From the NCBI GenBank assembly GCA_045809925.1, contig JBJMWX010000108.1:1-64000 (forward strand): a stretch of 64,000 bases of DNA, written 5' to 3'. How positions within the stretch are numbered: position 1 is the stretch's first letter; each line of letters opens with the position of its first letter. Under the pieces are notes generated by a model. It made no database searches and was not told the DNA's origin. It saw only the letters and a list, made by a program, of their open reading frames with translations. This document shows positions 32,574-41,074 of this stretch, one piece after another. A program made the translations under genes and the position numbers. Source of the stretch: CADDYX01 sp045809925. GTDB lineage: Bacteria > Verrucomicrobiota > Verrucomicrobiia > Chthoniobacterales > UBA10450.

Positions 32574-35500
32574 CTACTTCCCGGCCGCGCGGCGTGGGTC
32601 GATTGCGAGAGCGGGCAGATCAAGCTGTTTGATGGCGGTGCCAATCCTGGGCACTTCTTCGTTTTTGATCTGCGTCCACTTCGTGAGCTGCTCGTCAAGC
32701 TGCCCGCTCAACATCTTGAAGACCTCGTATTGCGGCTGGGTCGGCGCAGCATTCACGCCGTCGATCGAGTGGCTGAAACTGTCGAAGCGCTCGTTCAGCT
32801 TGTTCGGGAAAACGAGATTGCCTTCCGAACTCTTCATATTCACCTGAATCAGCTCCTCTTCGACGCCTGACATTTTCCTGCTCAGCTCATCCGCGGCGTC
32901 GAGTGCCGGCTTGACCCGCTGGTCGTCGCCGAACTTGGTGTGCAGGTTCTTGATCTGCGATTTAAGGTCGCGGATTTCGTTGATCGCGGTGTGCAGTTGT
33001 GTAATCCGGTCGCGCACCTGCGTGCAGAGCTCGAGCTGCTTCTGCCAGGCATCCGGCGGCGTCTGGACGCGAGGGTCCTGAATTAACTTGAGCGGCGCAG
33101 TCTGGACTTTGCCCGCAACGGTGAGCTTGACCTGATAATCTCCGGGGACGACGTGCGGCCCGCGCGGACCTTCGCCCGAATAAAACGCGCCCGGCGTTTG
33201 CACTGGATCGTCGTAACGAAGGTCCCACGCAAAGCGGTTCATTCCTTCGGCCGCAGGAATCGTCTTCGCAGCCTCGACGCGGTCCGGCCATTCCGGTGGC
33301 TGGTCGCTCTTCTTTTCTTCACGGCTCGACAAATGTCGGACGAGCTTGCCCTGGCCGTCGAGGATATCGAGCGTCACTTCGTCTTTCGGTGCGCTCTTGA
33401 AGTAGTAATCAATCATCGCCCCCGGCGGCGGGTTTTCGCCGACCGGCTGACGTTTATCGAATTCGGTCGGATAACTAAGGCTGATCGCCGTCTGCGGTTG
33501 GTAAAGGATCGAATCAGCGGCCGCGAGCTGCTCATTCACCTGCCTCAGAGGGGTCAGGTCATCGAGAATCCAGAATGCGCGGCCATGTGTGGCGACCACG
33601 AGATCATCGTCTTTTACGACAAGATCGTGGACCGGCGAGACCGGCAAATTCAGCTGCAACGGCTGCCAGTGGCCGCCGTCGTCGAATGAAACAAAAACGC
33701 CCATTTCCGTGCCGGCGTAGAGCAATCCGCGGCGCTTCGGATCCTCGCGGACCGCATGCACGCACGCTCCTTCGGGAATGCCATTGGAGATGGCGGCCCA
33801 AGTCTTGCCGGTGTCGGTCGTCTTGTAGATGTAAGGTTTGACGTCATCGAGCTTGTGACGATCAACCGCTACGTAAGCGGTGTTGGCATCATGTGGCGAC
33901 GGCTCAATCAGATCGATCGTGCTCCACTCGGGCGCCTTCGGAGAGACGTTCGTCCAGTGGGCGCCGTCGTCGGTGCTGACGTGGACAAGCCCATCGTCCG
34001 TCCCCGCCCAGAGCAGGCCCTGCTGTTTCGGAGATTCGGCGAGCGCGAAGACGGTGTCGTAGTACTCCACCGAGGTGATGTCGAGTTGAATCGGGCCGCC
34101 ACTCGGCTGCTGCTTCGATTTGTCGTTCCGCGTCAGGTCCTGGCTGATTTGTGTCCACGACTGCCCGTGATCGGTTGATTTGAAGACGGACTCCGCCGCG
34201 GTGTAGATCACGTCCGGATTGTGCGGTGAGAGCATGAGCGGCGCGACCCATTGGAAACGGTGCTTTAGATCGACGGCGCCGTGGCCTGAATTATCAACCG
34301 GCCAAACACTTACTTCCTGCGCCTGCTCACGGTTCTTGTCGTAGCGAACGATGTAGCCTTCGCTGTTCGAGTAGATGATTCGCCAATCCCGCGGATCGGG
34401 AAGCACGAAACCGCATTCGCCGCCGCCGGCGATGAACCAGTCTTCGCGTCCGATCACGCCGCTTTCGCCACGGCTGGCGATGCCGACGTTCGAGTTGTCC
34501 TGCTGCGCACCGTAGACGTGATACGGAAACGCGTTGTCGACCGCGACGTGGTAGAACTGCGCGGTCGGCTGATTGTTTTGCGTGCTCCAGGTCTTACCGC
34601 CGTCGACCGAAATGCTCGCTCCGCCGTCATTCGCATTACCAATTCGACTTGGATCGGTCGGATCTATCCAGAGGCCGTGATGATCGCCATGACGAGCGGG
34701 CAAAAGGTTGAACGTCTTGCCGCCATCGACTGATTTGAACGCGCCGGTATTGAGGACATAGACCGTGTCGGGTACCTTCGGGTCCGCGTAGATTTTGCTG
34801 AAATACCAGGCGCGCTGGCGGAAGCGGCCGTCATCATTCACGCGCGTCCATTTGCCGCCACCGTCTTCGGACCGGTAAATTCCACCTTCCTTGGCCTCGA
34901 CAATCGCATAGACACGATTCGAGTCGGCGCCGGAAACGTTTATCCCGATTCGGCCCCAGATTCCATCTGGCAAACCGTTACCGGTGATCTGCTTCCACGT
35001 CACGCCGTTGTCATCCGATCGGTAGAGACCACTGCCTGGCCCGCCACTGGAGAAATTCCACGGCTGGCGGCGTGCCTGCCACAACGCGGCGAAGACGACG
35101 TTTGGATTGTGCGGATCGAAGACGACATCGATGCCGCCCGTGTTCTCGTCTTTATAAAGAACTTTCGTCCACGTCTTCCCGCCATCGGTCGTGCGAAAAA
35201 TGCCGCGCTCCTGATTGGGGCCGAAGGCGTGGCCGAAGGCAGCCACCAGTGCGACGTCAGGATTTTGCGGATGAACGATAAGGGCGCCGATCTGCCGTGA
35301 GTCCTTGAGCCCGATGTTCTTCCAGGTCTTGCCGGCGTCTATCGACTTATAAATGCCGTTGCCATAGGTGATGTTACCGCGTGGCGCAGCTTCGCCGGTC
35401 CCGACATAAATGACGTTGTGATCGGATGGAGCAACCGCGATCGCTCCGATCGAGGAGTTCGATTCCTTGTCGAACAATGGTGTCCAATTGGCGCCGGCGT

Positions 35501-35810
35501 CGGCCGTTTTCCAAACGCCGCCCGCGACGCCGCCAAAGTACCACGTGTTCGGTTCGCCCGGCACACCTTCGATCGCGAGTGCGCGTCCGCCGCGGAACGG
35601 GCCGACCTGCCGCCATTTCATCGCGCCGAACAGTTTCTGATCAACCGTTCCCGGCGGGGCGGGTGTTGCCGACGCAGTGGGTGAGCTCGAAGCGGTTGGA
35701 GTTGCTGTCGGGGCAGCACCATGCGGACTCGGACTGACGGCGCGGGCAAGGTGAACAACGAGAACGAAAAAGGCGACAACGAGCAGGGAACGCAAAGAAC
35801 CGGCGAGCAT
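32574..35810 (-). CDS. Exported BNR/VPS10-type beta-propeller protein
   Basis: A 1078-residue secreted protein. Signal peptide MLAGSLRSLLVVAFFVLVV is followed by a Pro/Ser/Thr/Ala-rich linker. Residues ~60-760 hold many sialidase-type Asp-box repeats (SXDXGXTW): KTADAGANWTP, KSIDAGKTWKN, RTTDGGKTWTK, RSDDNGVTWKQ, KSVDGGKTF, KSTDHGQSWTQ. These form one or two VPS10/sortilin-like propellers. A FlgD-like Ig domain (VTLDILDGQGKLVRHL) and a C-terminal helical region (~960-1060) follow. Such proteins are often annotated as glycosyl hydrolases, but no catalytic Tyr/Glu pair is evident, so binding is likelier than hydrolysis. The operon context is pilT, 126 bases upstream. Confidence 0.82.
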   Translation of the reverse strand: MLAGSLRSLLVVAFFVLVVHLARAVSPSPHGAAPTATPTASSSPTASATPAPPGTVDQKLFGAMKWRQVGPFRGGRALAIEGVPGEPNTWYFGGVAGGVWKTADAGANWTPLFDKESNSSIGAIAVAPSDHNVIYVGTGEAAPRGNITYGNGIYKSIDAGKTWKNIGLKDSRQIGALIVHPQNPDVALVAAFGHAFGPNQERGIFRTTDGGKTWTKVLYKDENTGGIDVVFDPHNPNVVFAALWQARRQPWNFSSGGPGSGLYRSDDNGVTWKQITGNGLPDGIWGRIGINVSGADSNRVYAIVEAKEGGIYRSEDGGGKWTRVNDDGRFRQRAWYFSKIYADPKVPDTVYVLNTGAFKSVDGGKTFNLLPARHGDHHGLWIDPTDPSRIGNANDGGASISVDGGKTWSTQNNQPTAQFYHVAVDNAFPYHVYGAQQDNSNVGIASRGESGVIGREDWFIAGGGECGFVLPDPRDWRIIYSNSEGYIVRYDKNREQAQEVSVWPVDNSGHGAVDLKHRFQWVAPLMLSPHNPDVIYTAAESVFKSTDHGQSWTQISQDLTRNDKSKQQPSGGPIQLDITSVEYYDTVFALAESPKQQGLLWAGTDDGLVHVSTDDGAHWTNVSPKAPEWSTIDLIEPSPHDANTAYVAVDRHKLDDVKPYIYKTTDTGKTWAAISNGIPEGACVHAVREDPKRRGLLYAGTEMGVFVSFDDGGHWQPLQLNLPVSPVHDLVVKDDDLVVATHGRAFWILDDLTPLRQVNEQLAAADSILYQPQTAISLSYPTEFDKRQPVGENPPPGAMIDYYFKSAPKDEVTLDILDGQGKLVRHLSSREEKKSDQPPEWPDRVEAAKTIPAAEGMNRFAWDLRYDDPVQTPGAFYSGEGPRGPHVVPGDYQVKLTVAGKVQTAPLKLIQDPRVQTPPDAWQKQLELCTQVRDRITQLHTAINEIRDLKSQIKNLHTKFGDDQRVKPALDAADELSRKMSGVEEELIQVNMKSSEGNLVFPNKLNERFDSFSHSIDGVNAAPTQPQYEVFKMLSGQLDEQLTKWTQIKNEEVPRIGTAIKQLDLPALAIDPRRAAGK

Positions 35811-35936
35811 TCGGTATACTGAGAGAGAAGTTGCGCCGTTCAACCGAAATATCGGCGATTCTCCGCGCCGAAAAACTGGTGTGCGCGGGCGACCGGCTGT
35901 TGCGGCCGCGACGCCTTGGGAGCGCGGAACCGACTA

Positions 35937-37190
35937 CTACGACTGCTCGACTGCCGCCGGCGCCGGTTTTGGACGCGGTTGGAAGGTGCGGGTGATTGGC
36001 TTTGGCTCTGCCGAGTCTGCCGACTGCTTGAATTCGTCAGGCACGTGCAACTTTAATCCGGAAAGGGATTCGCCAACAGTTTCACCGCGTGCTTTGAGGA
36101 CTGAATCGAGGTCGCGCCGCATCCGCGTTTTGTTGTTGCAATACAGCATGACGCTCTCCTCAGACACGATCCCGGATTCGAACGCGCGCATAAGTGACTG
36201 GTCGAAGGAGTGCCAGCCGAGCGTCGAACCAGCTTCGATGATTTCCTGGAATGTCCTGTTCTCGGCCTCGCCGTAGGTAATCGATTCGCGTGTGCGCAAG
36301 CTGGTGCCCATAATTTCGGTCACCAGCAGCCGCCCGCCGCCAATCTTCGTTACGAGTCGTTGGCTAACAATATAACGGAGGCTTTCCGCAAGACGCTGCC
36401 GGACCTGCTGTTCTTCTTCGCGGCTATACATGCCAAGAATGCGACTGATCGTCTGTCCGGCGTTGACCGTATGTAGTGTACTGAAAACAAGGTGGCCGGT
36501 CTCCGATGCCGTCATTGCGATGTCGAGCGTCTCTCGATCGCGAATTTCGCCTACGAGAATGACTTTTGGGGCCTGGCGGAGCGCAGACCGGAGGCCGTCG
36601 GCGAAACTCGGAAAATCCTTGCCGAGTTCGCGCTGCGAGATCGCGGCTTTGCCGTGACCGTGGAAGAATTCGATCGGGTCCTCGAGAGTAAGAATGTGAA
36701 TCTCCTCGCGCTGGTTCAGCTCGTTGATCATTGCCGCGAGGGTCGTCGTCTTGCCGGTGCCGGTGCCACCGGTGACAAGCACGATGCCATTCTTCTCCTT
36801 GATGATGTCGCGGAAAATCGGTGGCAGGCCGAGCTTGTCGAGAGTAGGCACTTCCGACTCGAGCTTGCGCATCACGACTGAGTAGCGGCCGTTCTGCCGG
36901 AACACATTGACCCGGAATCTCGCCAGGTCGGCAATCGCGTAGCTGCAATCGCACGCGCCGGTCGCGGCAAAGTCTTTCCGGAGACGTTCGCTCCCGTTGA
37001 TCATGTGATTCGCCAGTCCTTCGATCAACGCCGGGGTAAGCACCGACCCGGGCGTATCGATTGGAAAATCGTGCAACCGCCCATGGATCTCGACCAGCGG
37101 CGGCTTGCCAGGGACAAACAGGAGGTCCGAGACGCCTTCCCCGCTCGCCAACATCCCGGTAAAAAGCGCGTCGATCGTCTCGCCAGTCAT
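35937..37190 (-). CDS. pilT: PilT-family retraction ATPase
   Basis: A 417-residue hexameric ATPase that powers type IV pilus retraction. The N-terminal PAS-like domain starts at SDLLFVPGKPPLVEIHGRL; Walker A is GGTGTGKTTT (141-150); the Asp box is ILTLEDPIEF, Walker B is VILVGEIRDRETLDIA, and the His box is HLVFSTLHTVNAG. The retraction signature of PilT near the C-terminus (AIRNLIRE) is replaced here by FDQSLMRAFESG, and the tail is Pro/Lys-rich, so it could be a PilU-like variant. ATG 37190 (MTGETIDALF) gives the family start; the frame runs upstream into the cytochrome gene. It lies 47 bases after the cytochrome c gene on the same strand. Confidence 0.86.
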   Translation of the reverse strand: MTGETIDALFTGMLASGEGVSDLLFVPGKPPLVEIHGRLHDFPIDTPGSVLTPALIEGLANHMINGSERLRKDFAATGACDCSYAIADLARFRVNVFRQNGRYSVVMRKLESEVPTLDKLGLPPIFRDIIKEKNGIVLVTGGTGTGKTTTLAAMINELNQREEIHILTLEDPIEFFHGHGKAAISQRELGKDFPSFADGLRSALRQAPKVILVGEIRDRETLDIAMTASETGHLVFSTLHTVNAGQTISRILGMYSREEEQQVRQRLAESLRYIVSQRLVTKIGGGRLLVTEIMGTSLRTRESITYGEAENRTFQEIIEAGSTLGWHSFDQSLMRAFESGIVSEESVMLYCNNKTRMRRDLDSVLKARGETVGESLSGLKLHVPDEFKQSADSAEPKPITRTFQPRPKPAPAAVEQS

Positions 37191-37237
37191 CCGGCGGACG
37201 AACGAAGCTAGGATCGTGCCCCGCGACCCGCGGAAAA

Positions 37238-37549
37238 TCACCTCCTGGCGTGCGCCGCTACGACGTAGGCGGCGACAGCGCGGCCCTCTTCCGTCGTTAA
37301 ACCGGAACGCGGTGCCATCCAGCCGACTATTCCCGGCCATGCATCCGCCGGATACGCATGGACCGCCGGGAGCGAATGGCACTCGATGCATCGCGTGACA
37401 AACAACCGCCGGCCGAGGTCTAGCTGCGCCTGCGCAGCCGGGGCTCGGCGGGAGACTCGCGATTCAACCGTGATCAGCGGGGCTTCGCGCTGTTCTACGC
37501 AGCCGAGCAGAGCGATCGCGATACTTAGCAGACCAGCAAGGCGCTTCAA
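37238..37549 (-). CDS. Small monohaem cytochrome c lipoprotein
   Basis: A 103-residue protein with a lipoprotein signal (MKRLAGLLSIAIALLGC, good lipobox ALLGC), a haem c motif CIECH near residue 54, and a distal methionine in GWMAPRSGLT as likely axial ligand. The final helix (EEGRAVAAYVVAAHA) fits class I cytochrome c. It should sit on the periplasmic face. The start overlaps the beta-barrel gene stop by 4 bases (37546-37549), and the FTR1 permease gene heads the same cassette, so it probably takes part in iron redox chemistry during import. Confidence 0.85.
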   Translation of the reverse strand: MKRLAGLLSIAIALLGCVEQREAPLITVESRVSRRAPAAQAQLDLGRRLFVTRCIECHSLPAVHAYPADAWPGIVGWMAPRSGLTTEEGRAVAAYVVAAHARR

Positions 37550-38286
37550 AACATCACACCAAAGATCGTTCTAATCTGCAGGTCCGGCTCATCTCCGGCT
37601 CGTGTGACCTGGCCGAGCGCGGTGATTGTCGTCCACCAGTTCGCACTGCGGATCGACACGTTTGGACCCGCGAAAAAGACACCTCGACCTGCTTCAGCCC
37701 ATTCCGGAAATCCGATCTCATGGAGAAGCTCCAGGCCGAGTGCGCAGCGCGGATGCAGTTCGTAACTCAGACCGAGCGACTGCTGCAACTCGCCGGAATG
37801 TTCCGACAATCCTGAACCGGACCATTCTGCTTCGAGGGTGACGTTGTATGCGGCGACCAGCCGTCCAATATTCTTCTGGGCGATGACCTTCGACTCCCAT
37901 TCGAAGAATCGATCCCCGATCTGGTATTCCTGATAAACGGCGAGCGCGACCGGATCGATAATCGGATTAGTGAAGTTGTAGATCAGCTCGAGCGCAGATG
38001 CCTTGTAGCGAGTGCCTTCGCCACGCGTGTATCCCCAATCCGCGAGGTAGAGAGATGCCTGGAGGTGCTCGGTCAGGCCGAACTCCAGCTCGTGCCGAAA
38101 TGTGACTTCGCGAAAGGCGTGATCGTTTGGCGTGTGCGCCTCGAACGTGACCCAATTCTCGAAGTCAATACTACCGGGCCGGCCAGTAGTGGCTTCGTAG
38201 ATATAAGTGAAGCGACGTGCTCCCGCGTTGGCGGACGCTGCGAGGGTCGCGAGACAAAGAACGACAAGGGCTGCTGTTCTCTGCAC
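37546..38286 (-). CDS. Outer-membrane beta-barrel protein, FTR1 cassette
   Basis: A 246-residue exported protein with signal peptide MQRTAALVVLCLATLAASANA. The rest alternates aromatic and polar residues in short strands (TFRHELEFGLTEHLQASLYL, LELIYNF, VYQEYQIGDRFFEW) and ends in phenylalanine (RTIFGVMF), as expected for an outer-membrane barrel of ~10-12 strands. I do not recognise a characterised family. It lies 17 bases after the FTR1 gene and overlaps the cytochrome gene by 4 bases. A route for iron or an iron chelate across the outer membrane is a reasonable but unproven guess. Confidence 0.7.
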   Translation of the reverse strand: MQRTAALVVLCLATLAASANAGARRFTYIYEATTGRPGSIDFENWVTFEAHTPNDHAFREVTFRHELEFGLTEHLQASLYLADWGYTRGEGTRYKASALELIYNFTNPIIDPVALAVYQEYQIGDRFFEWESKVIAQKNIGRLVAAYNVTLEAEWSGSGLSEHSGELQQSLGLSYELHPRCALGLELLHEIGFPEWAEAGRGVFFAGPNVSIRSANWWTTITALGQVTRAGDEPDLQIRTIFGVMF

Positions 38287-38303
38287 GACGAATTACCGCG
38301 CGT

Positions 38304-39380
38304 TTACGCGCGCAGCTGACCAGCTGCTGCGGGGAGATTACGCGAAGGAGCGGCAACCGGTGCCATGATCGGAACCTCAGCCGTCTCGAGCGCCTCCGGG
38401 ACAGCAACATCCGGTTCGAGAGCACCACCGCCCAGCCGCCTTGCCAGATAGTACGAGCCAATTACCAGCAATGCCGCGATCGCCTGTGCGGTGAGGGTCT
38501 CCACCGTCGGAAAGACAGCGAACCACAGCCCGAGCCAGGCGGGCATCACGGCGACCAGTGACGGGACCGGAGTTGTCGAAATCCAGTGCGCGAGCTGCAT
38601 CTCCTGCGCCTGTTCACCGACCATCACGAGCAGGACGACGCCGAGGAGGATGCCGGTGATGACAAGCATCTTGCGATACGGCAACCGCTGCTGCAGGACG
38701 AAGGTGAGCAGCGCGACCAGTGCAGACAGCGTCAGGCCAAGGAGAGCGCCTTTCAGGACGACGCTCCCGCCGAGCCGCAGCTGGTAGCTTTGGAGAAAGA
38801 GCACGACCTCGAATCCTTCACGATAAAGCGAAGTGAATCCGAGCAGAACAAAACCCCAGAACAGGCGGCGTTGTGTAATCAGCACCGCATTTGCGTTGGC
38901 GAGCAGTGCTTTGCGCCGGCGGTTGTGATGACGGATCCACCCGCCCCAGTAAATCTTGTGGAAAAACCAGTTCATGATCACGAGCAGCACCACGACCGCG
39001 AGCAGTCCGGTCGCAGCCTGAAGATCGAGTGCGGGAACGCTTTCCGTCAGCCGGCCCATGATGCCGATGGCTATAAACCAGGTCACGAGCGTGGCACCGA
39101 AGGCAACCGCAGCCCCGATGCCGACGGGCCGTCTGTGAATGCTACGGGCCCCGACCATGCTCGCGGTGATCGCGGCGAGCACCAGAATGCATTCCAAGCC
39201 TTCGCGGAACACGAGGACGCCGATGTCGAGAAAAGCAACGGTCGGACTGGTATTTGGCTTTTCCGGATCGGGCGCGCCGTGTTGGGTCAGGCCCTGCCAG
39301 AGGAGCACTGCGACGATAACAAGCACGGCGAGGACGCAGAACACACGCAGACCGACAGCAGCACCGCTCCGCTTCTTCAC
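38304..39380 (-). CDS. FTR1 family iron permease
   Basis: A 358-residue inner-membrane permease of the FTR1/EfeU family. Both iron-binding REXXE motifs are present: FREGLECIL (Arg59-Glu63) and YREGFEVVL (Arg187-Glu191). About eight membrane helices are seen, including an N-terminal anchor (VFCVLAVLVIVAVLLW) and a short Ala/Pro/Glu-rich C-terminus. Related proteins in Proteobacteria carry cytochrome c domains fused to FTR1; here the cytochrome is a separate gene in the same cassette. The gene is divergent from gspH; no Fur box is evident in the 117-base spacer. Confidence 0.87.
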   Translation of the reverse strand: MKKRSGAAVGLRVFCVLAVLVIVAVLLWQGLTQHGAPDPEKPNTSPTVAFLDIGVLVFREGLECILVLAAITASMVGARSIHRRPVGIGAAVAFGATLVTWFIAIGIMGRLTESVPALDLQAATGLLAVVVLLVIMNWFFHKIYWGGWIRHHNRRRKALLANANAVLITQRRLFWGFVLLGFTSLYREGFEVVLFLQSYQLRLGGSVVLKGALLGLTLSALVALLTFVLQQRLPYRKMLVITGILLGVVLLVMVGEQAQEMQLAHWISTTPVPSLVAVMPAWLGLWFAVFPTVETLTAQAIAALLVIGSYYLARRLGGGALEPDVAVPEALETAEVPIMAPVAAPSRNLPAAAGQLRA

Positions 39381-39480
39381 AATTAAAGCCTATCACACTC
39401 GCAAACCGGCGCTGCCGGTCTATTGCGTTTTTTTAGCGGCATATTGCGGCGGGTGCGCCGGTTGTGAATGAGCCCGTAAA

Positions 39481-39497
39481 GGCGTAAAATTTACGCC
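39481..39497 (+). promoter_or_regulatory. Perfect 17-base palindrome abutting the gspH start
   Basis: GGCGTAAA and TTTACGCC flank a single A, and the palindrome ends at the base before the gspH ATG. No Shine-Dalgarno sequence is seen in its place. It could be an operator or a hairpin controlling translation of the first pseudopilin gene. Confidence 0.5.
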
Positions 39498-39971
39498 ATG
39501 CGCCGCCGCCAGGGCTTTACCCTCCTTGAGATCACCATATCGGTGTTCATCCTGCTCATGCTGCTGTTGCTCGCAGTGCCGAGTCTCACTGGCGTGCTGG
39601 CAGATCGACGCCTGCGACGCTCCGTCGACGGCTTTAACAACCTTGTTCGTACCGCGCAGGAAAAGAGCGTAACTGAACACCGGCCTTATCTGATTGTCTG
39701 GAACAAGGATAACCTGGTGCTGCGGCCCGAATCCGTGAGCAAAGATGAGGAAGATAAACCAACGATCCTGTACCCACTCCGCCGCGGCGACGCATTCAAG
39801 CTCGGCTTGCCGGCCGCGCTCGTGAAAAATCCAGCGCCTGAATGGGTATTCTGGCCGTCGGGCAACTGCGAGCCGGCGGTCATCTCATTCAAAGGGAGCG
39901 ACGGGACGTGGACGGCCAGTTACTCGGCGTTAAGTGCGCGCCCGGAGATGCTCAACTATGCAGCGAGATAG
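39498..39971 (+). CDS. gspH: GspH-type pseudopilin
   Basis: A 157-residue type II secretion minor pseudopilin. The prepilin leader MRRRQG is cut before FTLLEITISVFILLMLLLLA, with Glu at +5. The rest is a beta-rich globular domain (YLIVWNKDNLVLRPESV). It opens the plus-strand arm gspHIJKLM. The call as GspH rather than GspG rests on gene order, the shape of the soluble domain and the absence of a calcium-loop motif. The start follows a palindrome directly, with no Shine-Dalgarno site. Confidence 0.8.
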   Translation: MRRRQGFTLLEITISVFILLMLLLLAVPSLTGVLADRRLRRSVDGFNNLVRTAQEKSVTEHRPYLIVWNKDNLVLRPESVSKDEEDKPTILYPLRRGDAFKLGLPAALVKNPAPEWVFWPSGNCEPAVISFKGSDGTWTASYSALSARPEMLNYAAR

Positions 39972-40416
39972 TCTCCGTGTAGGGGCGCTCTGTGACCGGC
40001 ACCGTGACCGCAGGCCGACGGTCAGACATCGCCGCCACATGGCATTCGCGCTGTACGAAGTGCTGCTCGGCGTGACGATTTTCGTGCTGGGCGCCCTTGC
40101 CCTCGGCCGCTCCATGCAGAATTGCCTCACCGCCAGCACGCTGACCGAAGACGATGCGCGGGTGCGGCTGATCCTTGCAAATCGGATGGCTGAAATCCAG
40201 GCGGCACCCGGTTTGCCCGACGATGGCAAGAAAGCGAAGATCGACACCGGTTTTGGCCAAGTCACGCTGACGCAAAAAGTCGCGCCTGCTGGATTGAAGG
40301 ACGAAAAGGACCAGGAGCTGGGCGGCATTCACACGATCCGGCTCTCCGCAGACTGGGTGCGTGGCAGCCGCAAGGAATCGCGTGTTCTGGAGTTCTATGT
40401 CTATCGGGCGGGATAA
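39958..40416 (+). CDS. gspI: GspI-type pseudopilin
   Basis: A 152-residue pseudopilin with an unusual leader. The hydrophobic helix is FALYEVLLGVTIFVLGALAL with Glu at +5, and the residue before the cut is Ala rather than Gly (HRRHMA/FALYE). ATG 39958 gives a 29-residue basic leader; ATG 40039 would give only MA before the cut and no basic residues, so the long form is likelier. The gene overlaps gspH by 14 bases and gspJ by 20. Position between H and J supports GspI. Confidence 0.75.
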   Translation: MQRDSLRVGALCDRHRDRRPTVRHRRHMAFALYEVLLGVTIFVLGALALGRSMQNCLTASTLTEDDARVRLILANRMAEIQAAPGLPDDGKKAKIDTGFGQVTLTQKVAPAGLKDEKDQELGGIHTIRLSADWVRGSRKESRVLEFYVYRAG

Positions 40417-41074
40417 CTTTAATGATGTCGCTGGCTCGGCACGGGCCTCTGCGAGCCGTGGGCGGAAGCGTGTTGCCGCGGTCGCGGGGTTCACCCTGCT
40501 CGAGATCTCGCTCGCCGTCGCAATTCTCGCGATGATGTCGCTGGCGATCTACCGTTTCGTGCAGGCGAACATCACTGCCGTTCGCGTCTCGTCGGATCAA
40601 ACACTGATTGACGCCCGCTACACGGGGCTGCTCAACCTCCTCAGTGCGCAATGGCAGAGTCTTCCTTCCGGGGTTGGTGCGCTGACAGGTGAGCCTTTGA
40701 AGTTGAACGACCGGCCGCGCGATGAAGTGACATGGATTTGCAGCGCCGGGCCGGGGTTGCTCACGCGCTACGCCTCCGGCGATTACGTTGTCAGCCTGCG
40801 TGGCCGTCCAATGCAAGGGTCGGCCGACCTGATGGAGATCGGCATGGTGCGAAAGCCGCGCGGATCGAGCGATCCTGACTCGGAATCTTGGGTGCCATTG
40901 CTCCGGAATGTAAGCAGTCTCCAGGTCCGCTATTTCGACCCGCGATTGAACTCGTGGGTCGAGCGCTGGACCGACACGATGACCTTGCCGCGACTGGTCA
41001 AGATCGCGGTCGGCCGCTCGGATCTACCAGTCCCATGGGAAGCCGTGATTGCGCTCGGTCGAACACCATTATGA
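40397..41074 (+). CDS. gspJ: GspJ-type pseudopilin
   Basis: A 225-residue minor pseudopilin with a long basic leader (~31 residues) ending AAVAG, cut before FTLLEISLAVAILAMMSLAI. The soluble domain is large and ends in the segment MTLPRLVKIAVGRSDLP, a pattern seen in GspJ proteins that form the tip complex with GspI and GspK. ATG 40397 lies within the end of gspI; the stop overlaps the gspK start as ATGA. Confidence 0.8.
   Translation: MSIGRDNFNDVAGSARASASRGRKRVAAVAGFTLLEISLAVAILAMMSLAIYRFVQANITAVRVSSDQTLIDARYTGLLNLLSAQWQSLPSGVGALTGEPLKLNDRPRDEVTWICSAGPGLLTRYASGDYVVSLRGRPMQGSADLMEIGMVRKPRGSSDPDSESWVPLLRNVSSLQVRYFDPRLNSWVERWTDTMTLPRLVKIAVGRSDLPVPWEAVIALGRTPL

Noticed and set aside
32574..35810. 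Calling the propeller protein a sialidase
   Set aside because: Asp-box repeats alone are structural; the sialidase Arg triad and catalytic Tyr/Glu are not apparent.
35846..35875. Terminator after pilT (TCGGCG/CGCCGA dyad)
   Set aside because: The following run is A on the plus strand and the T run precedes the hairpin on the minus strand, so it is not an intrinsic terminator for either neighbour.
40888..41070. Longer gspK start upstream of 41071
   Set aside because: It would overlap gspJ by 180 bases, and the ATGA junction and the leader MRTSHAKDRRGAALM fit GspK.
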